64,000 nt of DNA, from NCBI GenBank assembly GCA_963932955.1, contig CAWVRK010000006.1, forward strand, positions 1-64,000, given 5' to 3'. This DNA is from Flavicella sp963932955. GTDB lineage: Bacteria > Bacteroidota > Bacteroidia > Flavobacteriales > Flavobacteriaceae. Both the position numbers and the translations under genes were made by a program. Every line of letters begins with the position of its first letter. Positions within the stretch are counted from its first letter, which is position 1. Under the pieces are notes generated by a model. The model worked only from the letters and a program-made list of their open reading frames with translations. It had not been told where the DNA came from and did not search any database. Below, piece by piece: positions 8,115 through 17,516 of this stretch.

Positions 8115-9374
8115 TCACTTGTTTTTTTCCGCTATCCACCGCGACAGATACTCTGTACTTCTCATGGAATGGTGTTGCAAAAGCGCTCCATAAAAGTTTT
8201 GCTTTCTGTGGCTGTGCAAATTTTCTTCAAGAGCTGAGATTCGCTCTGCGAAAGAACTTTCAAAAGAACTCCTCTCAAAACATTTGTTCAAAATTTTAAA
8301 TCCATTTTCTTGGGCTTGTTGCCAAATTTTGGAATTCGTATACAAGGCTATAGCAGCTGAAACCAGTGCTGTTGGTGTGTCTGCTATTTCTCCACCCCAT
8401 GGGTTGGAACCGCACATGCCTTCTGCTCCAACCGCAGTGGTCACACTAGGTGTCCCACAGCACATGGCTTCCATAAACTTGCCTTTCAAACCGGCTCCAA
8501 ATCGCAAAGGAGCCAAACAAACTTTTGAATTTCGGAGTACTTGCTTGGCATCTTTTGCCCATCCTTTGACATAAAAGCCTTCTTTTGGTTGCTGTAGCTG
8601 CAGCGCTTTTTCGGGAGGATAGGAACCGTATACGTGCATTTCCGCTTGCGGAAGCTCCTTTCGCAACAAGGGCCATATCGTTTGTTTGAGGTACAACACA
8701 CTGTCCCAATTGGGCGCGTGTCTAAAATTGCCTATTGTGACAAAGTGCTGCCGTTCTGAAAAGGAAGGCAAAGAATCCTGTTCGGCCTCGGACAAGCGAT
8801 CCACCAAAAAAGGCAGATAATGCAAGAGCGCTTTGGAAACCTTGAAATGGTTTTCCAACAGCTCCATTTCAAAAGAAGAAATCATCAGACTGAGATCACA
8901 TCGGTAGATGCTCGCAATTTCTCGAAACGCAATGTCGGAGTGCAGATCTGTCAATTCAAATGTTTTTTGAGTCTTTACAGCCTGTTGTCGCGCGCTTCTC
9001 AAACAGTGCAAATCTTCCGTGTCCAAAATCCGAAGTGCCTCAGGGCATTTTTTTGCAACGCGCCATCCAAACTGTTCTTCCATGGAAAAACGGTCAAAAA
9101 GAACCGTGTCTGGTTTGAGCTTTTCAACAAAAACGTCAAAGCTCGTGTGATTCAATTCGATGTTTTGAAGTGTGACCCCAAGATCTTCAAGAGGAAACCG
9201 ATGCGAGCTCTCTGCCGAAGCACTCGCAAAAGTGATTCGGTACTGGGAAGCAAGAAACAGCTGAATGAGTTGCAACATCCGTGTTCCCGCAGCAGTAGAG
9301 TTCGGCTCTGGCCATACTGCGCCGATGATCAAAAGTTGTTTTTTTAGAGGTGTAGAGAAAACATCCATTTCCAT
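8115..9374 (-). CDS. Glycosyltransferase, family 4 (GT-B fold)
   Basis: The 419-residue product looks like a GT-B glycosyltransferase. It has an N-terminal Rossmann part starting QLLIIGAVWPEPNSTAAGTR, where the loop resembles the acceptor-side loop of family 4 enzymes. The C-terminal donor-binding region contains VCLAPLRFGAGLKGKFMEAMCCGTPSV, in which the Glu after KGK is the usual nucleotide-sugar contact. The substrate cannot be told from the sequence. It begins six bases after the topB stop, so it is probably cotranscribed with topB, a functionally odd pairing. No other sugar-pathway genes are nearby. Confidence 0.8.
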   Translation of the reverse strand: MEMDVFSTPLKKQLLIIGAVWPEPNSTAAGTRMLQLIQLFLASQYRITFASASAESSHRFPLEDLGVTLQNIELNHTSFDVFVEKLKPDTVLFDRFSMEEQFGWRVAKKCPEALRILDTEDLHCLRSARQQAVKTQKTFELTDLHSDIAFREIASIYRCDLSLMISSFEMELLENHFKVSKALLHYLPFLVDRLSEAEQDSLPSFSERQHFVTIGNFRHAPNWDSVLYLKQTIWPLLRKELPQAEMHVYGSYPPEKALQLQQPKEGFYVKGWAKDAKQVLRNSKVCLAPLRFGAGLKGKFMEAMCCGTPSVTTAVGAEGMCGSNPWGGEIADTPTALVSAAIALYTNSKIWQQAQENGFKILNKCFERSSFESSFAERISALEENLHSHRKQNFYGALLQHHSMRSTEYLSRWIAEKNK

Positions 9375-9380
9375 AAGTAG

Positions 9381-11675
9381 TTAGGATGTTTTTAAAATAT
9401 CGGCCACCAAATCTTTGTCGAGGGGTTTTCCCATCGCCTTGCTGCGAATCACCTCAAAAGAAACGCGAAAATCACAACCCGCAGCATGTTCGGAACAGCC
9501 GTAGGCGGAACTCCCTTTTAAGACCGTTCCTGTCTTGCATTTGGGACAGGACAGGGTCGCTGTGTTTTTGGTTGTGGTATTTTCTTTATGAAGCAAAAAC
9601 TCCAAGTCAAATGACGTGTTGAACCGAACCGTTCCACTGCATTTCTCACCGTCTTTTTGAAACCCTTTTAAAAGTACCGTAGCTCCTTTGTTTACCAAGC
9701 GTTTGAATTGATTGACTGATATCTTTTTTTCCATAAATTCAAATGGCATGCGAAAACTACAACCCGACTTGTACTCAGAACAGCCATAGGCGGTAGTTCC
9801 TTTGAGCAGGGTTCCTTTCGAACATTTGGGACATTTTAACGATGCCAAGGCACTTGTTTTTTGTTGTTTTTTGGGCGGGGTCGCTGCAATGGGTTCGTTG
9901 GAGAAACGTCGGATGTTTTTTTCCATGCGCACTTCCACGACCAAATCGTCGACCATTTTTTTCATGTTGCCGATAAATTCAGTTGCGCTGTATTCCCCTT
10001 GTTCGATCTCTTTCAACTGTTTCTCCCACTGCCCAGTCAATGTTGCCGATTTCAACAGTTTGTTTTGAATGGTATCAATCAGTTGGATTCCCATGTGTGT
10101 GGGCATAATCAATTTTTTCTTGCGGACCACGTACTGACGCCGAAACAAGGTTTCTATGATATTGGCACGTGTCGAAGGCCTTCCGATTCCATTGGCTTTC
10201 ATCAGGTCTCTCAACTCATCTTCTTCCACATCTTTGCCGGCAGTTTCCATGGAACGGAGCAAGGTGGCTTCCGTGAAATTCTTAGGAGCCTTGGTTTCTT
10301 TTTCCAAAAACGAAGGTTTGTGGGTTCCCGATTCTCCTTTGACAAAAGTCGGCATTGTTTTTTCTTCGACATCCTGAGTGCTAGGTGTTTTTGATTTTGC
10401 AAAGACAACCCGCCAACCTGCGTCTAAAATCTCTTTTCCAGTTGCTTTGAAATTGATTTTTGCGACCTCGCCTTGAACAGTAGTATTGGACACCTGGCAT
10501 TCGGGATAAAAAACGGCGATAAAACGCCTGCTGATGCTGTCGTATACATGTTGATCAAACTCTCCAAGAGTTGCTTCAATCCCGGTGGGAATGATTGCGT
10601 GGTGATCCGTTACTTTTTTATCGTCAAATACTTTGGTTGATTTTTTTATTTTTTGCCCCAACAAAGGAGTCGTCAGAGAAGCGTATTTTGTCAATCGGCT
10701 CAGTATTCCATGGATTTTGGGATAGAGGTCGTTGGGCAAAAAGGTGGTGTCTACTCGCGGATAGGTCACCAATTTTTGTTCGTATAGTTTTTGAACGATT
10801 TTCAATGTCTGGTCTGCCGTATAACCAAATTTGGTGTTGCAATGTACTTGAAGTCCTGTGAGGTCAAACAATTTGGGTGCGTATTCTTTGCCTTTCTTTT
10901 TTTGGACAGCGACAATTTCAAAAGGCTGGTCTTGAATTGCTTCCAAAGAATTTTGTCCGGCTTCTTTTTTTAGAAAGCGTCCCTGCTCATTGTTGAAAGT
11001 TGTTCCGCGGTACAGGGTTTGCAATTCCCAATACGGTTGGGGTTTGAAATTGACAATTTCTTTGTGGCGGTTGACCAACATCGCCAATGTAGGGGTTTGA
11101 ACGCGTCCTACAGAAAGTACTTGTTTTTGAGCGCCGTATCGCAAGGTGTACAAACGCGTGGCGTTCATGCCCAAAAGCCAATCGCCTATTGCTCTCGAGC
11201 TTCCAGCATAAAACAAATTGTCATAGTCCTTGGCATCTTTGAGGTTTTTAAAACCAGCTTTGATGGCTTCCGATGTCAAGGAAGAAATCCATAAACGAGA
11301 GACAGGCCCTGTGTAATTGGCTTGTTTCAACACCCATCGTTGGATCAATTCTCCTTCTTGTCCTGCATCCCCACAGTTGATGACCAAATCAGCAGCGTCG
11401 AAAAGTTTTTTAATGGTGTTGAATTGCTTTTGAACTCCCGAATTTGAGGTCAGTTTGATGTCAAATTTTTCGGGCAACATGGGCAAGGTATTCAAATCCC
11501 AACGCTTCCAATGCGGCTTGTAATCGTCGGGAGTAAAAAGAGTGCACAGATGGCCAAAAGTCCATGTTACTTGGTACCCACCCCCTTCAAAGTAACCGTC
11601 ATGCCTTTGGTTGGCACCCAGAATGACAGCAATTTCTCTTGCAACACTTGGTTTTTCAGCGATACATACCTTCAT
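9381..11675 (-). CDS. topB: DNA topoisomerase III (TopB)
   Basis: TopB is a type IA topoisomerase that decatenates DNA and resolves recombination intermediates. The 764-residue product opens with the TOPRIM start MKVCIAEKPSVAREIA. It has SVGRVQTPTL (188-197) and the catalytic Tyr305 in VTYPRVDT. Two four-cysteine zinc-ribbon repeats (CPKC...GC...GC, about 615-640 and 710-735) form the C-terminal part. The TOPRIM acidic motif reads CGDAGQEGEL (101-110), so the second Asp of the usual DxDxE (E. coli D103, D105, E107) is Gly here. I believe this variant is shared with other Bacteroidota TopB. An inverted repeat overlaps its probable start site. Confidence 0.93.
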   Translation of the reverse strand: MKVCIAEKPSVAREIAVILGANQRHDGYFEGGGYQVTWTFGHLCTLFTPDDYKPHWKRWDLNTLPMLPEKFDIKLTSNSGVQKQFNTIKKLFDAADLVINCGDAGQEGELIQRWVLKQANYTGPVSRLWISSLTSEAIKAGFKNLKDAKDYDNLFYAGSSRAIGDWLLGMNATRLYTLRYGAQKQVLSVGRVQTPTLAMLVNRHKEIVNFKPQPYWELQTLYRGTTFNNEQGRFLKKEAGQNSLEAIQDQPFEIVAVQKKKGKEYAPKLFDLTGLQVHCNTKFGYTADQTLKIVQKLYEQKLVTYPRVDTTFLPNDLYPKIHGILSRLTKYASLTTPLLGQKIKKSTKVFDDKKVTDHHAIIPTGIEATLGEFDQHVYDSISRRFIAVFYPECQVSNTTVQGEVAKINFKATGKEILDAGWRVVFAKSKTPSTQDVEEKTMPTFVKGESGTHKPSFLEKETKAPKNFTEATLLRSMETAGKDVEEDELRDLMKANGIGRPSTRANIIETLFRRQYVVRKKKLIMPTHMGIQLIDTIQNKLLKSATLTGQWEKQLKEIEQGEYSATEFIGNMKKMVDDLVVEVRMEKNIRRFSNEPIAATPPKKQQKTSALASLKCPKCSKGTLLKGTTAYGCSEYKSGCSFRMPFEFMEKKISVNQFKRLVNKGATVLLKGFQKDGEKCSGTVRFNTSFDLEFLLHKENTTTKNTATLSCPKCKTGTVLKGSSAYGCSEHAAGCDFRVSFEVIRSKAMGKPLDKDLVADILKTS

Positions 11676-11680
11676 CTGAA

Positions 11681-11705
11681 TCTGATTTTTAATCAGACAA
11701 ACTTA
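11681..11705 (-). promoter_or_regulatory. topB promoter element with adjoining operator-like inverted repeat
   Basis: On the minus strand TAAGTTTG (11705-11698, exact TAnnTTTG) is directly followed by a perfect inverted repeat TCTGATT-AAA-AATCAGA (11697-11681). The repeat therefore sits on the expected transcription start, five bases before the topB ATG. Confidence 0.5.
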
Positions 11706-11784
11706 CACAACTATTTTCGGATACTAAAATGGTAAGCCCCGCAAATATTTTGATTTTAGGAACCGAAAATTTCCTTTAAATCTG

Positions 11785-11792
11785 TAAGTTTG
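11785..11792 (+). promoter_or_regulatory. -7 promoter element of the secreted-protein gene at 11810
   Basis: TAAGTTTG matches TAnnTTTG exactly, 17 bases before the ATG at 11810. Confidence 0.45.
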
Positions 11793-11809
11793 TAACTCAA
11801 TGACCTTTC

Positions 11810-12487
11810 ATGTTGCAATCTGGGATTCCAATCTTTCAAATTTTACTTGTACTTGCGCTTTTTTGCAAGTCTCTTTTGTTCGCTCAAGTGGACCTTCCAA
11901 AAACTATTGACCCCGGACTTTCAAACCTTGGCATCGCACCCAACAATGCAAATGTACTTCCTCAATTTGAATACATCAATCCCAAAAACACCGCAGAAGG
12001 TTTTGAAAATGCCTTGCAAAAAAACCAACAAAAACAACTTCAAAAACAAGAACAAGAGGATTTGAAGTACAAAGGCATCCTGACACCAGCACAAGTACAC
12101 AAAGAACGTTTGAAAGCAGAAATGGACGAACTGAACAAACCCTTTGCAAAAGTCGACCAAGACCTGGGAGGATTCAGCAGTCAGTCCAAACAAATCACAA
12201 TTTTCTGCCGGGACTTTGCCTATGCCGATGGTGATTTGGTAACCATTTACCTCAACGATGCACAAGTGGTGCGCAACATAGAACTGACAGAAAGCTATCA
12301 AAAGTTTACCTTGCCTTTGCAAGTAGGTTTGAACAAGCTTTCGTTCAAAGCTTTGAACCAAGGATCTTCCGGTCCAAATACGGCAGCATTTGTGATTTTT
12401 GACGACAAAGGCAATGTGCTTTCTTCCAACGAATGGAATCTCGCGACAGGTGCCAAAGCATTTTTATCCGTGGTCAGGGATTATTAA
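11810..12487 (+). CDS. Conserved secreted protein, function unknown
   Basis: I do not recognise this 225-residue protein beyond a feeling that similar ones occur in many flavobacteria. It has a signal peptide (hydrophobic core ILLVLALFCKSLLFA, cleavage near residue 26) and a proline- and asparagine-rich stretch. A Gln/Lys-rich, probably helical segment (about 68-85) carries four KQ pairs. From about residue 128 a beta-rich C-terminal domain contains GDLVTIYLNDAQVV and a later VGLNKLSFKALNQG, which looks like an immunoglobulin-like fold. No T9SS tail or lipobox is present, so a periplasmic location is inferred. It is followed after about 110 bases by the acyl-CoA synthetase gene. Confidence 0.7.
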   Translation: MLQSGIPIFQILLVLALFCKSLLFAQVDLPKTIDPGLSNLGIAPNNANVLPQFEYINPKNTAEGFENALQKNQQKQLQKQEQEDLKYKGILTPAQVHKERLKAEMDELNKPFAKVDQDLGGFSSQSKQITIFCRDFAYADGDLVTIYLNDAQVVRNIELTESYQKFTLPLQVGLNKLSFKALNQGSSGPNTAAFVIFDDKGNVLSSNEWNLATGAKAFLSVVRDY

Positions 12488-12601
12488 ATCACTGCATCCT
12501 TTCTTTCTGTGTTTCTTTTTTCGAGCAAAATCCAATGACAGTTGTCGAATCCTTTTAAAAGTCTTATTTTGCAATGCTTACAACCAAACGCCATCCTACT
12601 T

Positions 12602-14374
12602 ATGAATACAATCACACGTATTTTTGACTTTCCTCCCTACCAGCTAGAAAAATTCAATCTGCAAAAAGCATTTACCACCAAATACGGAGATGAATGGGTG
12701 AGTATTTCCACACAAGAATACATTGAGCAATACAACAAAATAAGCCGTGCCTTGTTGCGACTAGGCGTCCAAGCCAACGACAAAATAGCAATCATCTCTA
12801 CCACCAACCGAACGGAATGGAATGTCATGGACATGGGGATCCTTCAAGTTGGTGCACAAAACGTACCGATTTACCCAACCATCTCTAAGGAAGACTACGC
12901 TTATATATTAAAGCATTCAGAAGCGACCTATTGTTTTGTGTCGGACACTTCCATCCTTGAGAAATTAAATCAAATCAAAGGGGATACCCAACTCAAAGAA
13001 GTCTATACTTTTGACGCCATTGAAGGTGAAAAAAACTGGTCTGAATTGTTGGAATTGGGAAGCGACAACAGCAACCAAAAGACCTTGGATACTCGTAAAA
13101 AAAACGTGCAACCGCAGGACTTGGCAACACTGATATACACCTCAGGAACTACGGGAAAACCAAAGGGAGTCATGTTGTCACACAACAACTTGGTATCCAA
13201 TACTTTGGACAGCACGCCGAGAGTTCCCTTGAAACACGGGGATTCCAAAGCTTTGAGTTTTTTACCCATCTGCCATGTGTTTGAAAGAATCATCTTGTAC
13301 CTCTACCAATACTGTGGCATCGAGATCTATTTTGCTCAATCTCCTGAGACCATCAGCGACAATCTGAAAGAACTAAAACCCGACATCATGACGGCAGTTC
13401 CCCGATTATACGAAAAAGTATACGACAAAATTGTCGCCAAAGGAGCCGAATTAACGGGGCTTAAAAAAGTCTTGTTCTTTTGGGCAGTGGATTTGGGATT
13501 GAAGTTTGAACCCTACGGAGCCAATGGCTGGTGGTATGAATTTCAGTTGAAGATTGCTCGCAAGCTTATTTTTAGCAAATGGAAAGAGGCTTTGGGTGGC
13601 AACATCAAAACACTGGTTTCTGGATCGGCAGCTTTGCAATCGCGTTTGATTCGTGTGTTTTCAGCTGCCGGGATGCCTATCTTAGAAGGTTATGGACTGA
13701 CCGAAACATCTCCTGTCGTGTCGGTAAACTGCCCGTATGACAGCGGAATTCAAATCGGTACTGTGGGCCGTATCATCGGCAATGTGGACGTAAAAATTGC
13801 GGCTGACGGGGAAATCTTAGTCAAAGGACCCAACGTGATGCTGGGCTATTACAAAGATCCTGAAAAGACAGCAGCTGTGATGTCAAACGGCTATTTTCAT
13901 ACAGGAGACATTGGTGAAATCGACTCAGATGGCTTTCTAAAAATTACCGATCGGAAAAAAGAAATGTTCAAAACTTCTGGTGGAAAATACGTAGCGCCCG
14001 CCCTTTTAGAAAACGAACTAAAACAATCTCGTTTTATAGAACAAATCATGGTTGTCGGAGAGGGCGAAAAAATGCCCGCAGCCTTGATCCAACCCAATTT
14101 TGAATTTGTCCGAGAATGGGCACAACGCAAAAACATCACATTGGCTGACACCCAGTCAACTCTCTGTGGAAACGAACAAGTACTCGCAAGAATTCAGGAA
14201 GAAGTGGACTTGTGCAATGCCCGATTTGGGAAGTGGGAACAAATCAAAAAGTTCAAATTGACTCCTGAAGAATGGAGCATTGACGGTGGACACCTTACCC
14301 CTACACTCAAAATGAAACGCAAAATTATTCGAGAAATTTACGGCGATTTGTACAACGAAATCTACGAAAAATAA
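12602..14374 (+). CDS. Long-chain acyl-CoA synthetase (AMP-forming)
   Basis: This 590-residue member of the ANL superfamily activates fatty acids through an acyl-adenylate to acyl-CoA. Motifs seen are the AMP-binding P-loop LIYTSGTTGKPKG (177-189), the A5-type motif EGYGLTETSPV (near 366), GEILVKGPNVMLGYY, and the hinge region DGFLKITDRKKEMFKTSGGKYVAP with the Asp-Arg pair near 450. The ATG at 12602 (MNTITRIF) fits the family better than an upstream start. It is six bases ahead of the CIA30-family gene and likely cotranscribed with it. The chain-length preference is not visible in the sequence. Confidence 0.9.
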   Translation: MNTITRIFDFPPYQLEKFNLQKAFTTKYGDEWVSISTQEYIEQYNKISRALLRLGVQANDKIAIISTTNRTEWNVMDMGILQVGAQNVPIYPTISKEDYAYILKHSEATYCFVSDTSILEKLNQIKGDTQLKEVYTFDAIEGEKNWSELLELGSDNSNQKTLDTRKKNVQPQDLATLIYTSGTTGKPKGVMLSHNNLVSNTLDSTPRVPLKHGDSKALSFLPICHVFERIILYLYQYCGIEIYFAQSPETISDNLKELKPDIMTAVPRLYEKVYDKIVAKGAELTGLKKVLFFWAVDLGLKFEPYGANGWWYEFQLKIARKLIFSKWKEALGGNIKTLVSGSAALQSRLIRVFSAAGMPILEGYGLTETSPVVSVNCPYDSGIQIGTVGRIIGNVDVKIAADGEILVKGPNVMLGYYKDPEKTAAVMSNGYFHTGDIGEIDSDGFLKITDRKKEMFKTSGGKYVAPALLENELKQSRFIEQIMVVGEGEKMPAALIQPNFEFVREWAQRKNITLADTQSTLCGNEQVLARIQEEVDLCNARFGKWEQIKKFKLTPEEWSIDGGHLTPTLKMKRKIIREIYGDLYNEIYEK

Positions 14375-14380
14375 CCCCGG

Positions 14381-14914
14381 ATGCTTATCTACAAAACACT
14401 TCTACCCCTCTTCTTTGCGCTTATGACCCAACTGACACTATTTGATTTTGACAAAAACAGCGACCTTTCCCAATGGAAGACCGTAGACGATGTGGTGATG
14501 GGTGGAAGATCTGATGGTGATTTTTACTTGAGCACATTGGGACACGGTGTTTTTACAGGAACAATTTCTACAGAAAACAATGGCGGTTTCTCGTCCGTAC
14601 AATACCGCTTTCAAAAAACCAACACAGCTCCTTATAAAAAATACCTCCTTCGCATAAAAGGAGATGGCAAACGCTACCAGTTTCGAGCCAAATCGGACGT
14701 TTCCCATCCGCATTCTTATGTGCATTATATACAGACCACCGGAAGTTGGCAACTTGTCGAAATTCCCTTTGCTCAGATGTACGCAACTTTTCGAGGAAGA
14801 AAATTGGACCTTCCAAACTTTCAGGGAGGTGCTTTGGAGCAGATTGGCTTTTTGACCGGCAACAAAAGGAATGAAAATTTCAAACTAGAGATTGACTTTA
14901 TCAAAGTAGAATAA
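14381..14914 (+). CDS. CIA30-family protein
   Basis: The 177-residue product belongs to the CIA30 family, named for a mitochondrial complex I assembly factor whose bacterial members are of unknown function. The pattern is clear: FDFDKNSDLSQWKTVDDVVMGGRSDG near the start, FTGTISTENNGGFSSV in the middle (about 58-74), then YQFRAKSD and VEIPFAQM, which together make a galactose-binding-like beta sandwich. A weak N-terminal hydrophobic stretch could be a signal anchor. It follows the acyl-CoA synthetase by six bases and converges on priA. Confidence 0.8.
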   Translation: MLIYKTLLPLFFALMTQLTLFDFDKNSDLSQWKTVDDVVMGGRSDGDFYLSTLGHGVFTGTISTENNGGFSSVQYRFQKTNTAPYKKYLLRIKGDGKRYQFRAKSDVSHPHSYVHYIQTTGSWQLVEIPFAQMYATFRGRKLDLPNFQGGALEQIGFLTGNKRNENFKLEIDFIKVE

Positions 14915-14923
14915 GACCTACTT

Positions 14924-17416
14924 TCAATAGGCGTCCACATCTATTCCCAAACGAACAGCACGGTAATTTCCGATAGCCTCAAAAGTACTTTTAATTTTTT
15001 CAAGGTGCTTTTTGGTTGACACCAAAGATTGGTTGGGAGGAATTTTAAGCAAAAGGTGTTTGATGTATAGGTTTCGAACACGGGAGACATTGGGGGTATT
15101 CGGCCCCAATACATTGTCGTGAAAAGCATTTCTCAAAGAAGTCGCAAACCATTCTGTCGCTGCTTCCAAACGAATCAAATCTCGGTGTCTCAAGGTAATT
15201 CTCAAAGCCCTGTAATAAGGTGGGTAATGAAATTGCCAACGGTCTTCCAATTGTTCTTTGTACATGGCTTTGTAATCATTGGTCGTAACCTGTTGCAAGA
15301 TCTGATGGTAGGGGTTGAATGTTTGAATGAGTACTTTTCCTCTTTTTTTTGACCTTCCTGATCGACCTGCTACCTGAACCAACATCTGATAGGTCCGTTC
15401 GTGGGCTCTGAAATCGGGAAAGTTCAACATCGTGTCTGCATTCATCACTCCCACCAAGGTGACATTGCCAAAATCCAAGCCTTTGGACAACATTTGTGTG
15501 CCTACGAGAATGTCTATTTCATGGGCTTGAAAGGCGCCAATGATCTTTTGGTATCCGTATTTTCCACGTGTGGTATCCAAATCCATTCGACCTACTTTGG
15601 CCTCTGGAAAGAGTGTGTGCAACTCCAATTCAATTTGTTCGGTCCCAAAACCAAGGGTCGATAGTTTTTCAGAACCACAAGCACCGCAATGCAGCGGCAT
15701 GGCCTGTCGGTAATTGCAATAATGACATCGCAACTCCTTTCTGTGTTTGTGAAACGTCAGGCTGACATCGCAATTCGGGCATTGGGGAGACACAGCACAG
15801 GTCTCACATTCTACAACAGGCGAATAGCCCCTTCGGTTTTGAAACAAGATGACTTGTTCTTTGTTTTCAATAGCTTCTGTAATCTGTGCAATCAAAACAT
15901 CAGAAAAATGCCCCTTCATTCTTTTTTTTCTGTGCTTCTCTTTGATGTCTACCAAAGCGACCTCTGGGAGCTGCACTTCCCCATAGCGCCTGTCCAAATT
16001 GACCAAGCCGTATTTTGATTGTTCCGCATTGTAAAAACTTTCCAAACTAGGCGTTGCGGAACCCAACAGTGTTTTTGCTTGGTGCAATTGTGCCAATAGA
16101 ATGGCGGCATCTCTTGCGTGGTATCGAGGCGCGGGATCGAACTGTTTGTAAGAGGTTTCGTGTTCCTCATCAACGATGACCAAACCCAAATTGGAAAAGG
16201 GCAAAAACAAGGAAGACCGCGCTCCTAATACAATTTGCGCTTTGGGTTTGGCATGCAAGACATTGTTCCACACTTCAACCCGTTCGTTCATGGAATACTT
16301 GGAATGAAAAACGGAGATCTTGCCGCCAAAATAGGTTTGCAAGCGTTGGATGATTTGAGTGGTCAAGGCAATTTCTGGCAAAAGAAACAAGACTTGTTTT
16401 CCCTGGGCCAATTGTTCTTGTATCAAATGTGCGTAGACTGCTGTTTTTCCGCTGCTTGTAACCCCATGAAGCAACGTCACTGCTTTGTGTTGAAAAGCGG
16501 ATTTGATTTCTTGAAAAGCTTGCTCTTGAAAGGCATTCAAAGAATGGAGTCCTTCTGCTGCTTTGTCAAAATGAATGCGGTCGGTTTGAATTTCATAGAA
16601 TTCCAAAATCTCTTTGTCAACCAAACTTTTAAGAATGGCCGCAGATACTTGAGCAACTTCTTGTAAAGTTTTGGCTTGAATGGGCTTTCCTGTTTGCGCT
16701 TCCAAGGAGAAATAGGTCAACAAGGCTTGGTGTTGTTTTTTTGCCTTGCTCACTTGTTCCAATAGCGTTTGCATGGCTTCGACTGCACGGTAAACTTCGT
16801 TAAGGCGTATGTATTTGACCCATTTGGGTTTGTACTGTTCGTAGATTTCTTCTTTTAAGAAGATTGCTTCTTTGCCAATCAAACCGTTTAACAATGGAAA
16901 TATACTTTTTTTGGACAAGATGCCCTGAATTTCCAAAACAGAAAGTTGCGCTTGCTGCTGTAAAGCTTCGAACACCAGAAATTCCTCGTCCGTCAACAAT
17001 TCCTGATTGGAGAAAGCTGGGTTTTTTAAGACGATCGTTTCGCTTTCTAACAAAAAAGCAGAAGGCAATGCCGCCCGGTAAACTTCACCCAAAGAGGACA
17101 TGTAGTAGGATGCAATCCATTCCCAATGCTGCAATTGCAACTCGTTGACTACGGGTATGTCGTCTAAAATTTGATGAATCGGCTTGGCTTCATAAGCCAC
17201 GGGGGCCTCTTGGTGAATTTCAAAAACCAAGGCAGTGTAAATCTTCTTTTTCCCAAAAGGAACAGCCACCCGCATGCCTTTTTTTAAAAACTGTGCTTCT
17301 GCTTCCGTGATGCGATAGGTAAACAACCGCTGCAAGGGAATGGGGAGAATGACATTGATGAAAAAGGACTCGAAAGGAATCAAAGAGTTCGGGTTTTTGG
17401 ACAGGCGGTTAAACAT
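14924..17416 (-). CDS. priA: Primosomal replication-restart helicase PriA
   Basis: PriA reloads the replisome at stalled forks. The 830-residue product has the DNA-binding N-terminal domain (NVILPIPLQRLFTYRI), Walker A GVTSSGKT (318-325), a DEEH Walker B motif in VIVDEEHETSYKQ, and the zinc-binding cysteine pairs CETC, CPNC, CHYC and CGAC. The later helicase motifs LVGTQMLSKGLDF and QVAGRSGR follow. A perfect TATATTTG element ends one base before the ATG at 17416. If it is the real promoter, the true start is internal; the first in-frame candidate is the TTG at 17383 (codon 12), still upstream of the conserved domain. Confidence 0.94.
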   Translation of the reverse strand: MFNRLSKNPNSLIPFESFFINVILPIPLQRLFTYRITEAEAQFLKKGMRVAVPFGKKKIYTALVFEIHQEAPVAYEAKPIHQILDDIPVVNELQLQHWEWIASYYMSSLGEVYRAALPSAFLLESETIVLKNPAFSNQELLTDEEFLVFEALQQQAQLSVLEIQGILSKKSIFPLLNGLIGKEAIFLKEEIYEQYKPKWVKYIRLNEVYRAVEAMQTLLEQVSKAKKQHQALLTYFSLEAQTGKPIQAKTLQEVAQVSAAILKSLVDKEILEFYEIQTDRIHFDKAAEGLHSLNAFQEQAFQEIKSAFQHKAVTLLHGVTSSGKTAVYAHLIQEQLAQGKQVLFLLPEIALTTQIIQRLQTYFGGKISVFHSKYSMNERVEVWNNVLHAKPKAQIVLGARSSLFLPFSNLGLVIVDEEHETSYKQFDPAPRYHARDAAILLAQLHQAKTLLGSATPSLESFYNAEQSKYGLVNLDRRYGEVQLPEVALVDIKEKHRKKRMKGHFSDVLIAQITEAIENKEQVILFQNRRGYSPVVECETCAVSPQCPNCDVSLTFHKHRKELRCHYCNYRQAMPLHCGACGSEKLSTLGFGTEQIELELHTLFPEAKVGRMDLDTTRGKYGYQKIIGAFQAHEIDILVGTQMLSKGLDFGNVTLVGVMNADTMLNFPDFRAHERTYQMLVQVAGRSGRSKKRGKVLIQTFNPYHQILQQVTTNDYKAMYKEQLEDRWQFHYPPYYRALRITLRHRDLIRLEAATEWFATSLRNAFHDNVLGPNTPNVSRVRNLYIKHLLLKIPPNQSLVSTKKHLEKIKSTFEAIGNYRAVRLGIDVDAY

Positions 17417-17417
17417 T

Positions 17418-17425
17418 CAAATATA
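17418..17425 (-). promoter_or_regulatory. -7 promoter element overlapping the priA start region
   Basis: TATATTTG on the minus strand, an exact TAnnTTTG, lies one base from the only upstream ATG of priA. It bears on the choice of start codon. Confidence 0.4.
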
Positions 17426-17516
17426 AGAAGAATCTGATGACTTTTCCAACTGGAATAGCTCGGTAAAAAAGGGGGCATTCAACTGGAAACAGGAAGCTCG
17501 AGCCCCTAGTAGTGAC

